Origin: Acridotheres tristis
Taxonomy: Eukaryota > Chordata > Aves > Passeriformes > Sturnidae
Direction of reading: 5' to 3'
DNA length: 64,000 bases
Assembly: GCA_037013685.1 (NCBI GenBank)
Contig: CM072889.1
Coordinates: forward strand, 16,625,976-16,689,975
The position numbers and the translations under genes are program-made. The notes under the pieces were generated by a model. That model was not told where the DNA came from. It worked only from the letters and a program-made list of their open reading frames with translations, and searched no databases. Below, one piece after another: positions 48,180 through 61,589 of this stretch (position 1 is the first letter of the stretch; every line of letters begins with the position of its first letter).

Positions 48180-49110
48180 TTTTATATAATAGATGTCTGA
48201 ATATAAATGACAGACATTTTATTAGGAAAGGAAAGCCTTTATTAAAATATAATGATCTACATTGTTTTTATGTAATCTAATGAATTACAGTAAAAGCTTG
48301 AGAAATGAGCTGGAAAAGGTAGAGTACTCTCCCATGAAAGCAAGCTATGATAACCTTTTTGTAATTCTTTAACATGTTGAAAGAGTATTTCTACACAGAC
48401 TTATTAAATTAAGCAAGGTCACCTTTTCATTTTATTAACAGAATTAGTTTGCCAGATCATGGACTTTGATTCTGAAAAATGTAGATGAATCATGCACTAA
48501 CATATGTCAAGTAGAAAATTGGTTGTAAAATGTTAAATCATTTTGATGCACGTTACATCTTTGTTTTTACTGTTGAACAATTGTAAAAACTAAAATGCTT
48601 AATTACTGGGTTTTTTTGCACTTGCATATTGATTGGATGTGCTTTAATAATAATAATATTTCTAAGTGGATTCTCTCTCCTGACTGGGGCAGTCTCGATC
48701 TAATATTTGCATAAAAGGAAGAAAATATTCTCTTCAATAGCAGTATAACATTTTGTTCCTTTGACATGCAGTATACAGTCATTACCCTGAAAGGTTAGCT
48801 GTAAATAATAACCAGTGAAACTGGGCATATGCCTAAAGATGAGCACATATATTACATTTACCAGTCTGACCCCAGTTCAGCAAAGCAGGAATAAAACTGA
48901 CATCATATCATGCAAGTTGTTTAGATGTGTTCCCAAATCTCTGCCTGTATAGTACAGTCTTTTTATATAAAACGTGTGAGGAGGAAAATTATATTTAATG
49001 CATGTTTTGTAATTTTAATGTAAAATCTGTAATTGTTTATAAAGAATTTCATAATCATTCCCAATTAAGAAAAAATGTCATATATATTTCTAGTCTCTTG
49101 GAATGACTTT
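48180..49110. promoter_or_regulatory. candidate conserved non-coding block
   Basis: About 900 bp of AT-rich, repeat-poor sequence with many TAAT, ATTTGCAT (octamer-like, 48703-48712) and ACAAT words. One inverted repeat is TTTTTAC with GTAAAAA around an inner TGTTGAACA. Appearance is that of a developmental enhancer; no cross-species evidence available. Confidence 0.27.
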
Positions 49111-52100
49111 ATTTTTTTCTGTCTTTGTCACCTCCTTTGTTCAAGAAGTAGCAAAGCACAGGCTCTTTGCTGGGATATGCAGCAGAGCTGAGAGAACATC
49201 CCAGCAGTAACCCCAAGCTCTCAGTAAAGAGGGGAGTGAATGGAACAGGTCATTTTCATGGTGCCTGTGTGGTTTCACATGGAAAAAGGCAAATGTGCAG
49301 CTGTAGCTGGATCTCCCACGAGCAGCCAGCCTGGTCCTGGTGCTGCACTTGGTTTGGCCCTGGCAGCCACAGAGCAGGTGACTTCATTACACTGAAATCA
49401 GGCAGAAAATGTCCTTTTCTGGCCACTCGAGTGAATCAGTCAAATTATCGAGTGGCAAAACTAATTCTGTGCCTTGGGCCATCAGAGCTGCCACTTCCTA
49501 TAAGTCAAGCCTTCCCTTAGTGTGAAATTGTTTTTTATTTTATTCTCTTTCATTTATTATGCTTATTTCAGCTAATCCACTCGGTGAATGTGAATTACCC
49601 AGCACTCCAAAGCTCTTTCAGATGTGCAGCCTTCTCGTGCCTTGCTGGTGAAACAGGACTGGTTTCTTTTTAAGGAACTCCTGATCTGTTATGATCTGTA
49701 CATTTAAAGTAATAGTTCACTTTTTCAGATGAGAACTCAAATGAGGAGAAGGGTTTGAATATGGTTTTAAATTAACTAAAAGTGCATATGGCTGAGCTCT
49801 GGTTTTAAAAGCACTTAGAATTCAGATGGGTCACATTTTTAAGAACTAGAAATATATCTACAGTGAATTGTAGGCCATTAAGAACTAGGTAATTTAAATG
49901 ACTTTGACAGAAAAAACACTCCTTTGGAAAGCACTGAATATTGTTTTCCAGCAGTAAAATGTTGCCTTCAATTCTGTCAGAGCTGAGATCTGCTGAAAGC
50001 ACTCATACAGGTGATATACCCTAGGCAGTAATTGGGTGTATAATTCTGTCCAAATGGCAATCCCTCATCTGACTGTGCCCTCTGGTACACAGCATTAACA
50101 TCTTCCAATAAAAGAAGAGCAAAACATATGGAGGCTTTTATTTCAAGCAAAGAAAAATCAAAAAGAATAATGAGGATAAAAAGTAAAGTGCCTGTGGTGA
50201 TGGGCAAAGCAAGTTAGAGGGGAGCTGCTACAGCAGAGTGCTTCAGAGCAGCAAAGCAAAGACAGCCTGAAGGCACCTCCCATGGGCATCCAAATAAATG
50301 CAGGATTCCTGTATGTGCAGGACAAAAACTGGGAGATGTACATGGATCAGATGCTAAAACAAAGGGGGATCAAGCAGGAGAGACCAGGAAGATTGCTTGA
50401 ACTCCTGGTCACAGAGAGCTTGGGGCTGATGGGTGGAAGGAAGGGAAGAGAAAGGGAAGTTGAAAGGCTCACACTGTGATTAAGATGGATGTGATGCTGA
50501 CAGTGTCAGAGCAACAGCTGCTAAATCTGGGAGGCACTTGAAAGAGCCTCTCCATTTTGTTAGGTATGGAAGTCAATAGGTTATTTGGGCTAAGAACACC
50601 CTATTATTCACATTCAGCTGACCCAGAAAACTTTGCCATCTCACAGTGGCAATTTGGAGAGCTCTGCCCTGGTGGGTTTAGTACTTCCCTTGTCCTGTGG
50701 AGTCCTGTGTAATGTATGGATATATTGATCTTCAGGGTTTTGTTTTCCCTGAAATTCGTAAGATTAGTCAGTGTAAAGCTTCAGAAGGCTGTTTTGTGTT
50801 GGTAGCTGGGTTAGATTGCTGAAAACTTGTCAGCAGAATCTCTTATTCAAACCTATTAAATGTCAAGGAAATGCACCATGAATTGTTTTGGCCTTCCTGT
50901 TTTGGAACTGGTTCATTACAAATTTTAATTACAGATAATATTTCTTCAGACTAGCTTATCAGTCTGCATTAGCTAAGCATGAGTCCTAATCCTGTTGAGA
51001 ATTTGTGTTGATTTATGGGAAGTTTTCACTGTAGATAGAACTCAGGAAAATATCACGGGAAGATTTTTTTGCCCATTGATATGGACACAACCTTCCCTTT
51101 CTGTTGTGTCTCTCCTGATCTCCATTTTTCTTTGAATCATATGACTCTGTCTTTCCTTTTTTATTTTTTTGCCCTTGACTTTTATGTCTGCACCACAATT
51201 TGTGTTGACCTTGAGGTTGCCCTCAATTAACTGAGCCATTCCCATACCATGGCCAACTCCAAAATCCTCTGCACCCAGCTCCTGATTGGAAAAGCAGAGC
51301 CATCCTAGAAACTGCTCCGTGATAATTTTTCTTTTCCTTTCAAGTCAGTGTTTATTTCCAGGCAATAAAGAGAAGGAGTGATACAAAAGAGATAGAAAGA
51401 GGAAGAAATAAATCCTAGGGTTGCTTTGGGTGGGTTTCCTGTGCTCAAGCCAGCCCTGTCTGTGCCACCTGCAAAAACAGGAGGATTGGGAAAGATTGGG
51501 ATGAGAGAGAGAAATCTCATCCCTGAAAGTTCAACAAAGCTCTTGAGATCCAAAGGTTGTCTGCCAGGGATCAGGAATTTGGGGAGGAGGGATGCTCAGA
51601 TTCTGATCTCTGGAGCAGCACTTCTCCAAAGCTGTATTTGTGTGATATCCCAGTAGAACCTCTGTGCTGGTACAGTGACAATGATACTGAGATCAGAATA
51701 GTTTTGGAGACAGTAAAATATGGCTTAGTTTTGGGATTTGCTACCTGCACATTTTTCAAGGCTAAGATGATTGATTAGGCACTGTGTTAATTGAGGGGCT
51801 AGCTGGTCCTGGTAGTGAGCTGATTTTCTGTTTTCATGTTCCACAGCTCAAGGAAAACATACTGGTCTCCAAATAATGGCTGAACTGTGACATCTAACAT
51901 GAGTTATCACTCATGTGTTTTTGCTAGATGATAGCCAGTAATACAACTGCAGTACTTGCATCTTCTGCATCATCAAAGTGTGGCCTTACACATCTGTGAT
52001 GTTACAAATGGAAGTTTTGCAATGGATTTTCTGAGATGCCATTCAGCTGTGATTGGGGTAGCAGTTAAATATTGTGGTGAAATGATTTTTCACAGATATA

Positions 52101-53989
52101 AAGCATCCATAACTATCCTTTTAAAACGTGTTCTAGAAACTTTGAACTGTTTCAGCCTCACGGTTTTTTTTCAACTTACAGCATGCTTATTTTACAAAAT
52201 AAAATAAATTTGGTTTGTGTAAAAGGAGTTATCCTGTGTCTTAAAGGAGTTACCAAGGTTAATTTCATCAAGTAGTTGGAATAACATATAATAACTTCCT
52301 CTTAGTTTTTATATTAAACCTCAGATTGAAAATGAAGCTTCTTCTGAATAGCAGAGTGTATGCAGTGTTGGTTGATCTTGGTTGAACTGTGACTGAAGAT
52401 TCATGAGTTAAATTGATGAGACAGAGTAGGTTGACACTGATCTTGCAGTCCAGACTTGTAGCCATGTCAGTATTTACTGCAGGTGGAGCAGTCTGTGTTG
52501 CCCATTTCTCCACATTTAGGAAAAATACCAAGAGCTGCTGATGATTTCCTGCTGGTTGGGTCATTTTGTGGTGCAGGGTGTGAACTTGTGGTGTGGCTAA
52601 ATGTTCCTTCAATGTCTCCTACACTGACGTGAAAGTACACTGGAGTGTCTTATTTTCTCTATTTCTTCTTCATTCTTTGCTGGGAATTTCATTGGAGACA
52701 GTGAGCTGTGCAATGTATGTATTAATCAGATTAACTCCCGAATTTTCCTTTAGATAGGAATGTCTTGGTTTCTCAGTTTGAGACATTCATTGTGTTCTAT
52801 GATGAGCAATGACTTCAAGTGAAAGGGAATTGAAATATTTTCTCTGGGTTAGTTTTAATTTTACTTAATGGATGAAGGAAGGTGAAAGGCAGCCTCTTCC
52901 CTATGGTGAGTTAACATTGGAACTTGAACTTAATTGAGGGATTTGAGATTTTTTTTTTTTTTAAATAGTTTGAAGAAGTGAGAATATTTAAGGCACTCCC
53001 AGTGCCTGTCTCCTGGCACGGGGATATCTGGGGACTCCCTTGGCATCTTCTGGTTGTGCCCATTCCTGTTGTGGCATTTCTGTGTGTCTGGGTTCTGCCT
53101 GGCAGCTGTCTGTCATCCTGCTTCCACTCCTCCCAAACGCTGCCAGCACTTGGATTATGCCATGTGGGGACTGACGAGGTTGGTTAGTCAATGGAGGTGA
53201 AATATTTAGATGGTGGGGAATGTGTAGTACAGTGAGGCCATGATTATTAGTCATGTCTTTAAAAAATCTTGCACTCAATTTCAGGGCATTCCGCCCACAG
53301 GAGAAGAGTGAGAGCAGATTTTTGCAGTGAAATTGCAGAGAACCGTGGTAGATAATTTGAAGTTGCAGTCCCTCAACATTTGTATTCTATTTGGGATGTC
53401 ACTTCCAGTAAGCTCTTTAGAAATGTAGTGGCGCAAATGGAAAAGTTTCAGCAAATGTTAAATGTAACAATGAAGACTTTTGTTCTTCGTTAAACCATTT
53501 CTTGATGTTTCCTGATAGATTTTCATCTAAACACTTGCTAATCCCAGAGCTCTGACAGGCAAGGCCTGCTGAATTAGGCCAACTTCTGCTACAAATAGCT
53601 GCTGCACATGAAACAGTAATCATTGCTTTCCAGTCTATTATTAGATTGACTTCATAGGGATTGCTTTTTTCTCCTGTGAGTTGATGCATAAATGACATGC
53701 TTTACCCTCCAATAAATCTAACGTCAGAGTGGCTCTGACATGATGTTCATACCCCTTAGTCCCATGACAGATTATTTTTGATGGCTGCAGAAGTTTACAG
53801 CAGCTTGAAACCATTAGAATTTAAAGGCATCATTGAAATTTTACAGGGTACCTGCCTGAGACACAGCAGGGCTGGGGCTCTGTGCTGCCACAGGAGCCCT
53901 TCCTGCCTCTGCTGATCCCCAGCTCTCCTGGAGAGGGGAAACTCTCCTGCAGCTCCTCGGAGAACCTGTCCATCCATGCATCCTCCTGC
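49111..53989. other. intron, nothing recognised
   Basis: Unremarkable mixed intron. The GC-rich stretch at 53860-53990 may be part of the neighbouring LTR or its flank. Confidence 0.5.
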
Positions 53990-54400
53990 TGCCTGGAAAG
54001 GCTGAGCTGGAACAGAGCAAAAGGGATAAAATAGGAATTTATTGAAAGGATTCACCTTGGGCAGTGCAAGTGCTACACCCAAATCAACTCCAAGATGGAT
54101 CCTGGTCATGAGTTTTTACACTTTTATAAGTTTTGGTTCATCTGCATGTTGGGGTCAATTATCCACCCACAGCTCCAGGCTATGAAGTCTCAGCCCCCTG
54201 GTTTGCCCCCTTTCCCTCTCTGTTGTTTCTGATTTTTGGGTACCAGTTGTCCTTGATTCTCCAGCTAGAAACGAATTGTTTTGTCATTACCCTGTGAAGA
54301 GAACTCACTAACACCTAATATGAAGTTTCAGAGTCACACACTAAGCAGCAGAGATTCTGAAAATTATAAAAGCTAAAACCCAAGGCATCACTGTCCCTGA
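53990..54400 (-). mobile_element. probable endogenous retrovirus solo LTR, antisense to DACH2
   Basis: Read on the - strand, a U3-like stretch is followed by TATAAAAG (plus positions 54121-54128), then about 80 bases later CAATAAA (54038-54044) and a U5-like tail. This spacing of TATA box and poly(A) signal is typical of a retroviral LTR. The wording around it (CCAAAACTTATAAAAG and the stretch after it) resembles LTRs I recall from songbird genomes. No retroviral coding frames flank it. Both ends are approximate: U3 may extend towards 54550 and U5 towards 53860. Confidence 0.6.
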
Positions 54401-57337
54401 GCCCAAAACTCCCCCTGGGGACAGTCCTGATACACAGAGCACAGACAGGAATTGTGTTCGTGGATCAATGTGCTGAGAAATTTGGAACTTTTCTTTCTCA
54501 TTCCCCTCTTCTAACGTTTTTATATTGTTAGTGGTCCCTTTATTCCCCACTTCTCAGTAGTGTTAAATTCAGTTTTAGTAGTCTATATGTGCTTTTAATA
54601 TAGGGTTTTTTTTCAGATTTTGTTTTTTTTCCTGATGAAACACAAATTAAGTTTACTAAGCTCAGGACTCTTCAAATCCAAGGTGTTTGCTGCTGTTTGT
54701 GTCTCATGTGAATGAATGGCTGGTTTTAGCTCTGGTTCTGAGATGTGATTAGCTTTTGTTTCGTACATCTGTCTAAAATTTGCTGCTTTTAGACATAAGA
54801 ATCACAACTATAAAATTGCTGTGTAGCTGTAGAATTGCTGTCTGACTTAGTAAGAAGATGTGTGCTGATTTCCATTGATTTCTCTGTGTGTGTGTACATA
54901 CCTAAAAAGCATCATATCAAATCGAGCTCTATAGATTCCCATAAATCTCTCAATGGGTTTCTCTTCTATGAAATTTCTAAGAGAAGAAATGAAAACTTTT
55001 GCATCTGACAGCTCTGGTTTTGTATTCTGGACAGAGTGATTGAACCTGCTCGTGTTCTTAACTTGTGTCCTGTAATAGTTATGTCAGGCAGATTGGTGTG
55101 GAATAGAGAGCTAATCTTAACACAGATCTACTGTAGCCTGACAGGTTTATATTTGATAAACACCCTTTTTAGGGAATGCCATCATGGAGTAGAAGATACA
55201 AAGATACAAGAAATGGTACTTATTGCTGCGAGATAAATAGGAAATTCGCCAAAGAAATCTTTCTGGTATTTGCTCTGATTAGGTTACTGTATTTTCTTAA
55301 AAATAAATCAACAAAAGAGATGTTTAAAGTTGCATGCATTGAATCCCTTAGTAAGGTGGGTTTGGCAATGGGTTCTAGTTGTGCTCTGTTGTGGTCACGG
55401 GCTCCCTTTTTGTGAGCATTTTTTACCATAAGTGTCCTTTACTGTTGGAGAACATAGAATATAAAGTGACAGAAAGATGTGTTTGTGGAAATCTTAAGCC
55501 ATGTGAATTTATATATCAGTGTGCTTATATTACAGTCTTTCTGGAAACAAAAATGGTTTTGTTAGGGTAAAATATTTATGCCTTAAGAGGAGGATAATTA
55601 AAAAAAGGTATTGAGAAGGTATTTGGAGTTTGCAAATGTGAACTGTAGCTACAGAACCTGGAGCGTTAAAAGCTGTGCTCATTAGATCAGGGGAGAGAAT
55701 TAATACTCTATGTACTCAAGTAGGTATTAAATTTGGTCTTATTAGAACACCTTGAAATTTGATTTCAGGTGTTTAAAGCATTCTTGAGCAGGGTTTGAGT
55801 CTCTTCTCTGTGACACTGTTCACTTGAATTACCTGACCTGCCTGAGCTCAGTGTCGTGGTTGGTCACTGTTGGGAAAGGCTGAGTGGGTTTTATGGGCTG
55901 GGCTCATTTATGTCTGCAGCACTGACCTCTGTTCTTCCTCTCAGTATGGATATTCCTACATAGTTTGTGATCTTTAGTGTTATGAATGATGATGAAATGG
56001 TGATCAGTTGGGCTCTGTCTCACAGAACCTTCTGCAGATGAAATAAAAGCTGTTGACAACACAGGGAACCATACAATTCCAGAATTAGGCCATTTTTCTT
56101 CTGACTGGGAGAGTCAGAGGTGAAGGGACCCAAGGATTAATCCACTGTTTAGATCCATTTGTACCCTCAAAACATGTGGATTAAATCTTCCCTGCACCTG
56201 TAGTTTAACATTTTCCTCATGCTGTACAGTAATACCTTAACTAAAACCACCTCAGCTTTCTGGTGGCTTCAAAGACACGAAAAACCACAGTCAGGATGAA
56301 AGCATTTTATTGTTTGTAATTTTTAGCATAGTGCATATTAAATGTAATAACTGATGAGTTTAGGAGGATAATCTATTACCATATGCAAGAACCATGCTCC
56401 ATAAGTTATACACATCTTTAGGAACTGTTAACTTTTATGGAATTTGCTGCAACAAATCATTCTGGGAATGCTGTGTACTTGTGTTTTCAATTGAGGCTCT
56501 AACATTTGGTTGAAGTATCTTCTGTACTCCTATCATCTCATAATTTCCTTCAGAGCAACGAGAGAACAATCTGAATGTTGGGTGGGAGGATGAGGGAATG
56601 CTAATTGAAACCATGTAATAAAAAGGTAATTTAGCAAAACTATTAGTTTTTGGTTTTTTACTATTTTAAACCTATTATTTTTAAAATTACATCTGTATTA
56701 AAAAGGCTGTAAAACTCCACTCCATGTCAGCACATTGCATCTTAATTCTCATTTTCCTTTGCATGAATGGTAAAATCTTTATAAATTGAGAACCAAAATT
56801 AATTGAATAAACTTGAGTTGAACATTTTTATGTTAACGTTTGGATTAAAAAAAGGCACATTGCAGACTTTTTGAAGAACATTTGATGGTTTCTAACATTG
56901 ACCACACCTCAAATGCAATAGGGGAAAAAAGTGCTGATGGAGGGAAACAAACCCCAAGAACAAATGTTAATTGGGTTGTGTTTATGGCTGGTTTGGGGCT
57001 GTATGGAGTTGCTTACACCCACATCTGTTGCTGGATGATGCTTTTGCAGCCACAGCCTTTATCAGAAAATGTTCTTTCCAGCCTGGCAGCCAGTGGGGCT
57101 GCACAGTTCAGCACCTGGAGATGGGGCTGTGGGTTGACACAGGTAACTTTCCTTTCCCAGGTCACTTTTGAGCTGAATTGTATTTTCCATGTCTGGTTCC
57201 TACAAATCCTTCAGGAGGAGGGAATTTATATTACAGAGAGGACAATACAGGGGTCTGGTGAGGGGGGAGAGCAGTGCTGGGACTGAGCAGGGGAGCAGAG
57301 AGCTCAGAGATCACCTGGCCCTTTTCTGAACGTGAAA
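54401..57337. other. intron, nothing recognised
   Basis: AT-rich intron. The first 150 bp may still belong to the U3 end of the antisense LTR. Confidence 0.45.
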
Positions 57338-58121
57338 AATCTTGTGATTGTGTGTTCGTGTGAATTTGTGTGTTTGTGTGAATTGGAGTGTGTGTTTGTA
57401 TGAATTGGAGTGTGTGTGTGTGAATTTGTGTGTTTGTGTGTGTTTGTGTGAATTGGAGTGTGTGTTTGTGTGTGTGTGAATTTGTGTGTTTGTGTGTGTT
57501 TGTATGAATTGAGTGTGTGTGTGTGTGTGAATTTGTGTGTGTTTGTATGAATTGGAGTGTGTGGTTGTGTGAATTTGTGTGTTTGTGTGTGTTTGTGTGA
57601 ATTGGAGTGTGTGTTTGTGTGTGTTTGTATGAATTGGAGTGTGTGTGTGTGTGAATTTGTGTGTTTGTGTGTGTTTGTATGAATTGAGTGTGTGTGTGTG
57701 TGAATTTGTGTGTTTGTGTGTGTGTGTGTGTGTGAATTTGTGTGTGTTTGTATGAATTGGAGTGTGTGTGTGTGTTTGTGTGAATTTCAGTGTTTGTGTG
57801 AATTTGTGTGTTTGTGCGTGCTTGTATGAATTGGATTGTGGTTGTGTGAATTTGTGTGTTTGTGTGTGTTTGTATGAATTGGATTGTGGTTGTGTGAATT
57901 TGTGTGTTTGTGTGTGTTTGTATGAATTGGAGTGTGGTTGTGTGAATTTGTGTGTTTGTGTGTGTTTGTATGAATTGGATTGTGGTTGTGTGAATTTGTG
58001 TGTTTGTGTGTGTTTGTGTGAATTTCAGTGTTTGTGTGAATTTGTGTGTTTGTGTGTGTTTGTATGAATTGGATTGTGGTTGTGTGAATTTGTGTGTTTG
58101 TGTGAATTTCAGTGTTTGTGT
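57338..58121. repeat. TG-rich compound array with 48-bp higher-order units
   Basis: About 780 bp built from TGTGTG runs, GAATTTGTGTGTTTG and TATGAATTGGAGTG blocks. The 5' part is irregular. From about 57826 to 58015, four near-identical 48-bp units follow one another, each with TATGAATTGGA/TTTGTGG then TTGTGTGAATTTGTGTG. Because 48 is a multiple of three, the frame stays open as a Cys/Val-rich 16-residue repeat; this is spurious. Alternating purine-pyrimidine stretches could adopt Z-DNA. Confidence 0.93.
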
Positions 58122-58224
58122 GCACCCCCAGGGCTGGGGCAGTGTTCACCCATTTTTTCCCTTTGCTCTCACTCATAAATGCTGGGATTACCTGGGCGAT
58201 TGTTTCCTCAGAATGCCATAATGT

Positions 58225-58690
58225 AATCTCAAACCTAATACTCCAACAACCATGCACTAATTAAAACTGCAATTATATTTTTGCTCAAACAAAACGACTT
58301 AATAAACATTATCACAAACTGTTTACCCTTCCCAAAAACAATTTATGCTCACTAATACAATTTCCCATTAAAACTGCTGCCAGGTAAATTAAAAACTCTT
58401 GAAATAGTAAGTAAGTGGGAAATTAATTCAACAGTTTAATCTAGAGCTAATAACAGTTGCAAGCTCAGAAAAAGATTGCTACAGCAGGGAGTTAATTAAC
58501 AGCTTATTCCCCATTTGATAAAAGTAATCCACTCTAATTCCAGTGTAATTTACCTCAATGTAATATAAAACCACAAGCTGCTTCTGGTGCTGGTAATTAT
58601 TAGCCTTGTCCTGTGGCCACACTGACAATAAAATTCAGCAGTATCTTAATAATAAGAGGCAGTATGCTAAATGCCCACAATTAAAGATGT
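58225..58690. promoter_or_regulatory. candidate conserved non-coding element
   Basis: Directly after the TG-rich array comes unique AT-rich sequence with homeodomain-type words: GTTAATTAACAGC near 58491, TTTAATCTAGAGC and TTGATAAAAGTAATCC. Stops occur in all frames. It has the look of a deeply conserved developmental enhancer, but this is inference. Confidence 0.3.
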
Positions 58691-59035
58691 AACGTGGAAT
58701 CTTGAAGCTGCAGCAATCATGTGCAAAGCTAAAGGGGCTGGAGGTACAGTTGTGACAACCTCCAATTGCTGTTTCTCCTCCTCCTCCCCAAGGTGTGCCT
58801 TTCCTAGCCCAGGTTGGTTTCCTGCACGGAATTCTGCCTCAAAAATGCACCAAGGTACAGGGAGCAAACAGGGCCTGGGTCATTTCCAAGGGAAGCACAA
58901 AAGTTTGGAGCTCTTGACCTGAAATACCACGCAGGGATCATAAACGCAGGGTGGCTCTTTTGACCTCGATTATAGTGACATCTGTTTTCCTTCCTTTTCT
59001 CTTTTTGTGGGGTTAAAATCAAAGATCAGATTTAA

Positions 59036-59075
59036 AAAAATATATACACACATATATATACATACAGAAATGTAT
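59036..59075. repeat. AT/CA-rich simple repeat
   Basis: Mixed TATATA, CACACA and TACATA units over about 40 bp. Confidence 0.8.
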
Positions 59076-59984
59076 ATGCAAATAGTAGTCTGTACAAATG
59101 CACAAGGAAAAAGTTTTATTACAAATATTCCTGTTTGACCCTAGCATAGTATTTTCTGATATTAATTTTGATTTCCTCTTGAGCAGTCTATCAGCAAACT
59201 CAAACGTGCTATTTAAGTATTGCCAGCTTTGTTTAGTTTGGTTTCTGTCTGTGGGGCATCCTCCCTGGTTTATTTGCATGATGTGTTCTTAGCACTTTCC
59301 TATTGTCACTGATTTAGGGATGTCTTAGTAAGGATAAGAACAAGTTAGTGCACTGTAATCACACTTCAGTACATGAAATTAAATGACCTATCTTGTCATG
59401 TAAATACTCACTCTTGAAATAAAAAGTGTGTTATTTTAACCCAGTGGTTAATAACAAAGGGTGAGTTGGATTTTCTGCTGTCACCTAAAACATTTCTTTA
59501 CCTTATTTATGTACTTGAGAAACTTCCTTCTGGGAAAGGAAAATGAATGCCTGGGATGTGCTCATTGGATAGCAATTGCTAACAGATACATCTGAAGTTA
59601 AAATTATAGGGATTTTTAAATTGTTCTAAGCAGAGGAAGGAGCCAAAGCACAGGCTGTGGTGTGTGCTGTCATGGAGCAGTGTCAGAGCTGGTGACAAAG
59701 ATGAGGACAGTGACTGCAGTGATGGCTCAGTTACAGGCATAGTTTTCCTTCCCACATGTTCCACAAGAAATCTGCATTTTCTGGGTGTAATGCAGAGCCA
59801 GATGTTTAGAACTGAATTAGTGCTCGTAGCACAGGTGAGATCTGGTAGAACACTCCCCATACTCTTGTTTTCCTGTTAGTGCTCATTAGCTAAACCAGTG
59901 CACTTTTTTCTGCATAAATGTGGCTTTTCCTTATTTATGATATGAATAGTTTTGCCTACTTTCAATGCTGATTTTTAGTTTGAC

Positions 59985-60195
59985 TGAGTAATCAGCCCTG
60001 GGGCAGGAAAGTTTTCCCAAGGAGGGCTGGGCATCACACCAGCAGCTGGTGGGAGGGATGGGTGCTCCCAGGGGGCTGAAATCTCCATCCTTGGGCACTG
60101 TCCTGGCAAACCTGACTCTCAAAGGGCAGAGTTGGGCTTTCATGATCTCCAGAGGTCCTGTCCAACCTCAGCCATCCAGTGCATTTCTTGTGGTG
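59985..60195 (+). mobile_element. CR1 LINE 3' end fragment
   Basis: The segment holds CTCCATCCTTGGGCACTGTC, then GAGTTGGGCTTTCATGATCT, CCAGAGGTCCTGTCCAACC and a degraded octamer end near 60180. This is the usual CR1 3' end order. The 5' limit is approximate. Confidence 0.75.
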
Positions 60196-61589
60196 CTGTA
60201 ATTTCTCCTTTATTTAATGGTAATTTATCATGTTAAGGTTTCTCTTTCAGGCTTTTTCCATCAAACAAGGTATGAGCTGTTTACTGAAAGAAACAGGAGA
60301 GAGGAGTAGACTGAATATGTGAAATGGGAGTTTTTTATTTCTGATAGAAGAATTCATAGGAGAAACTGTTGGTGTCTGACTATATTTAAACACTGCTCCC
60401 CATTCCCACTTCAGTTATTTATGTACTTAACCACAATCAGTTCTACCAACTTTAAACTGAATTTACAGTTGAGTTGGGAAGGATTTTTTTTTTATTTTTA
60501 TTTTTGTTGTTTAACAAATCTTCAGTACAAGGACTGTAAAGGACTTTCTTTCCTGCTGACTCAGAAGTCATCCATAATCTGTATTTTGTCTATATACAAA
60601 ATCTCTAATATGAGTGAAGCGATGCTTAAAATTCTGGAGGTCAAGGATTGAAACCCAATCATCTCCAAGTAGATCTCCCTGGAAATGAATCAGCACAGCT
60701 CATCAGCTGCTCACAGCCTGGCTAATGCAGTGCTGGGCTTGCACTGCCATCCCTGTGGCCACGCTCCTGGAGCCTCAGCAGGGCTGGGGCAGGCTCAGAG
60801 CAGCTCTGGCACAGCAGCTTCAGCTGAATTCACATCCAGACTGTGCAGGTTGGGGAACTGCTCTGCACTGCAGCTTGGGCTGAGGTGTTCTAACAGCCAG
60901 AGAAAGTCTTAGATTTAAATAGGGTTTTGCAGTTGAATAATTTGTATTTTTTTTATTTTGTTGCACTTGGCAATCGAAGGGAAAACATTCAAGCAATGTT
61001 TGAAAACAGCTCAGTTTGGTCTCGTCATTGCCTGTTCTTCCAGTACATCTCTGCAAGGGTATTGTTGTGAAAGGTTGTATCTAAATCAGTACAATATTCT
61101 CCATCAGTACAATACAATTCTCTAGAAAGTGAATTCATTCTTGTTAGTATTTAGCATTTCACCTGGATGTGGTGGGTGCAGCTGTGGGGGGCTGAGCCCT
61201 GTGTGTCTCAGGATGGAGCAGTGGATGAGGAGATTTCTCCCACTCCTGGACAGTTCTGTGTCCCCAGCAGTGCCAGAATTGACAGGGTGGTGGAGTGCAA
61301 TGGGCTGGCACCAGAAAGTTGCCATGGTCATGAGGTACAGGTAAATGTCTTATTACATTTTATATAAACCAGCCACTAGGCAGGTTTAAACCTTCCTGCC
61401 TGCTCTAAATATTATTTTTCCTAGGGAAATATGTTTGTGGGGGACATGTGCAACTGAGCAGATCATTAGAAAAATTTTTCTTACAAAGGTTTTATTTCAT
61501 GGGAGTATTAAAACCCCAGAATAACTATTGCATACATAATTATTGGGGCAAACAGTCTGTTGACATCCATACCCAAATCATGCCATATT
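60196..61589. other. intron, nothing recognised
   Basis: AT-rich with GC-richer patches at 60680-60870 and 61160-61330; no exon or repeat family recognised. The sequence from 58691 to 59984 is similarly featureless apart from the AT/CA repeat. Confidence 0.5.

Noticed and set aside
56060..56170. Possible antisense CR1 end
   Set aside because: A few words resemble CR1 (CCAGAATTAGG, AGGTGAAGGGACC), but the octamer repeats and the order do not hold up.
57762..58257. Cys/Val-rich and His/Thr-rich open frames in the TG array
   Set aside because: Translation of simple repeat on both strands; no independent coding evidence.
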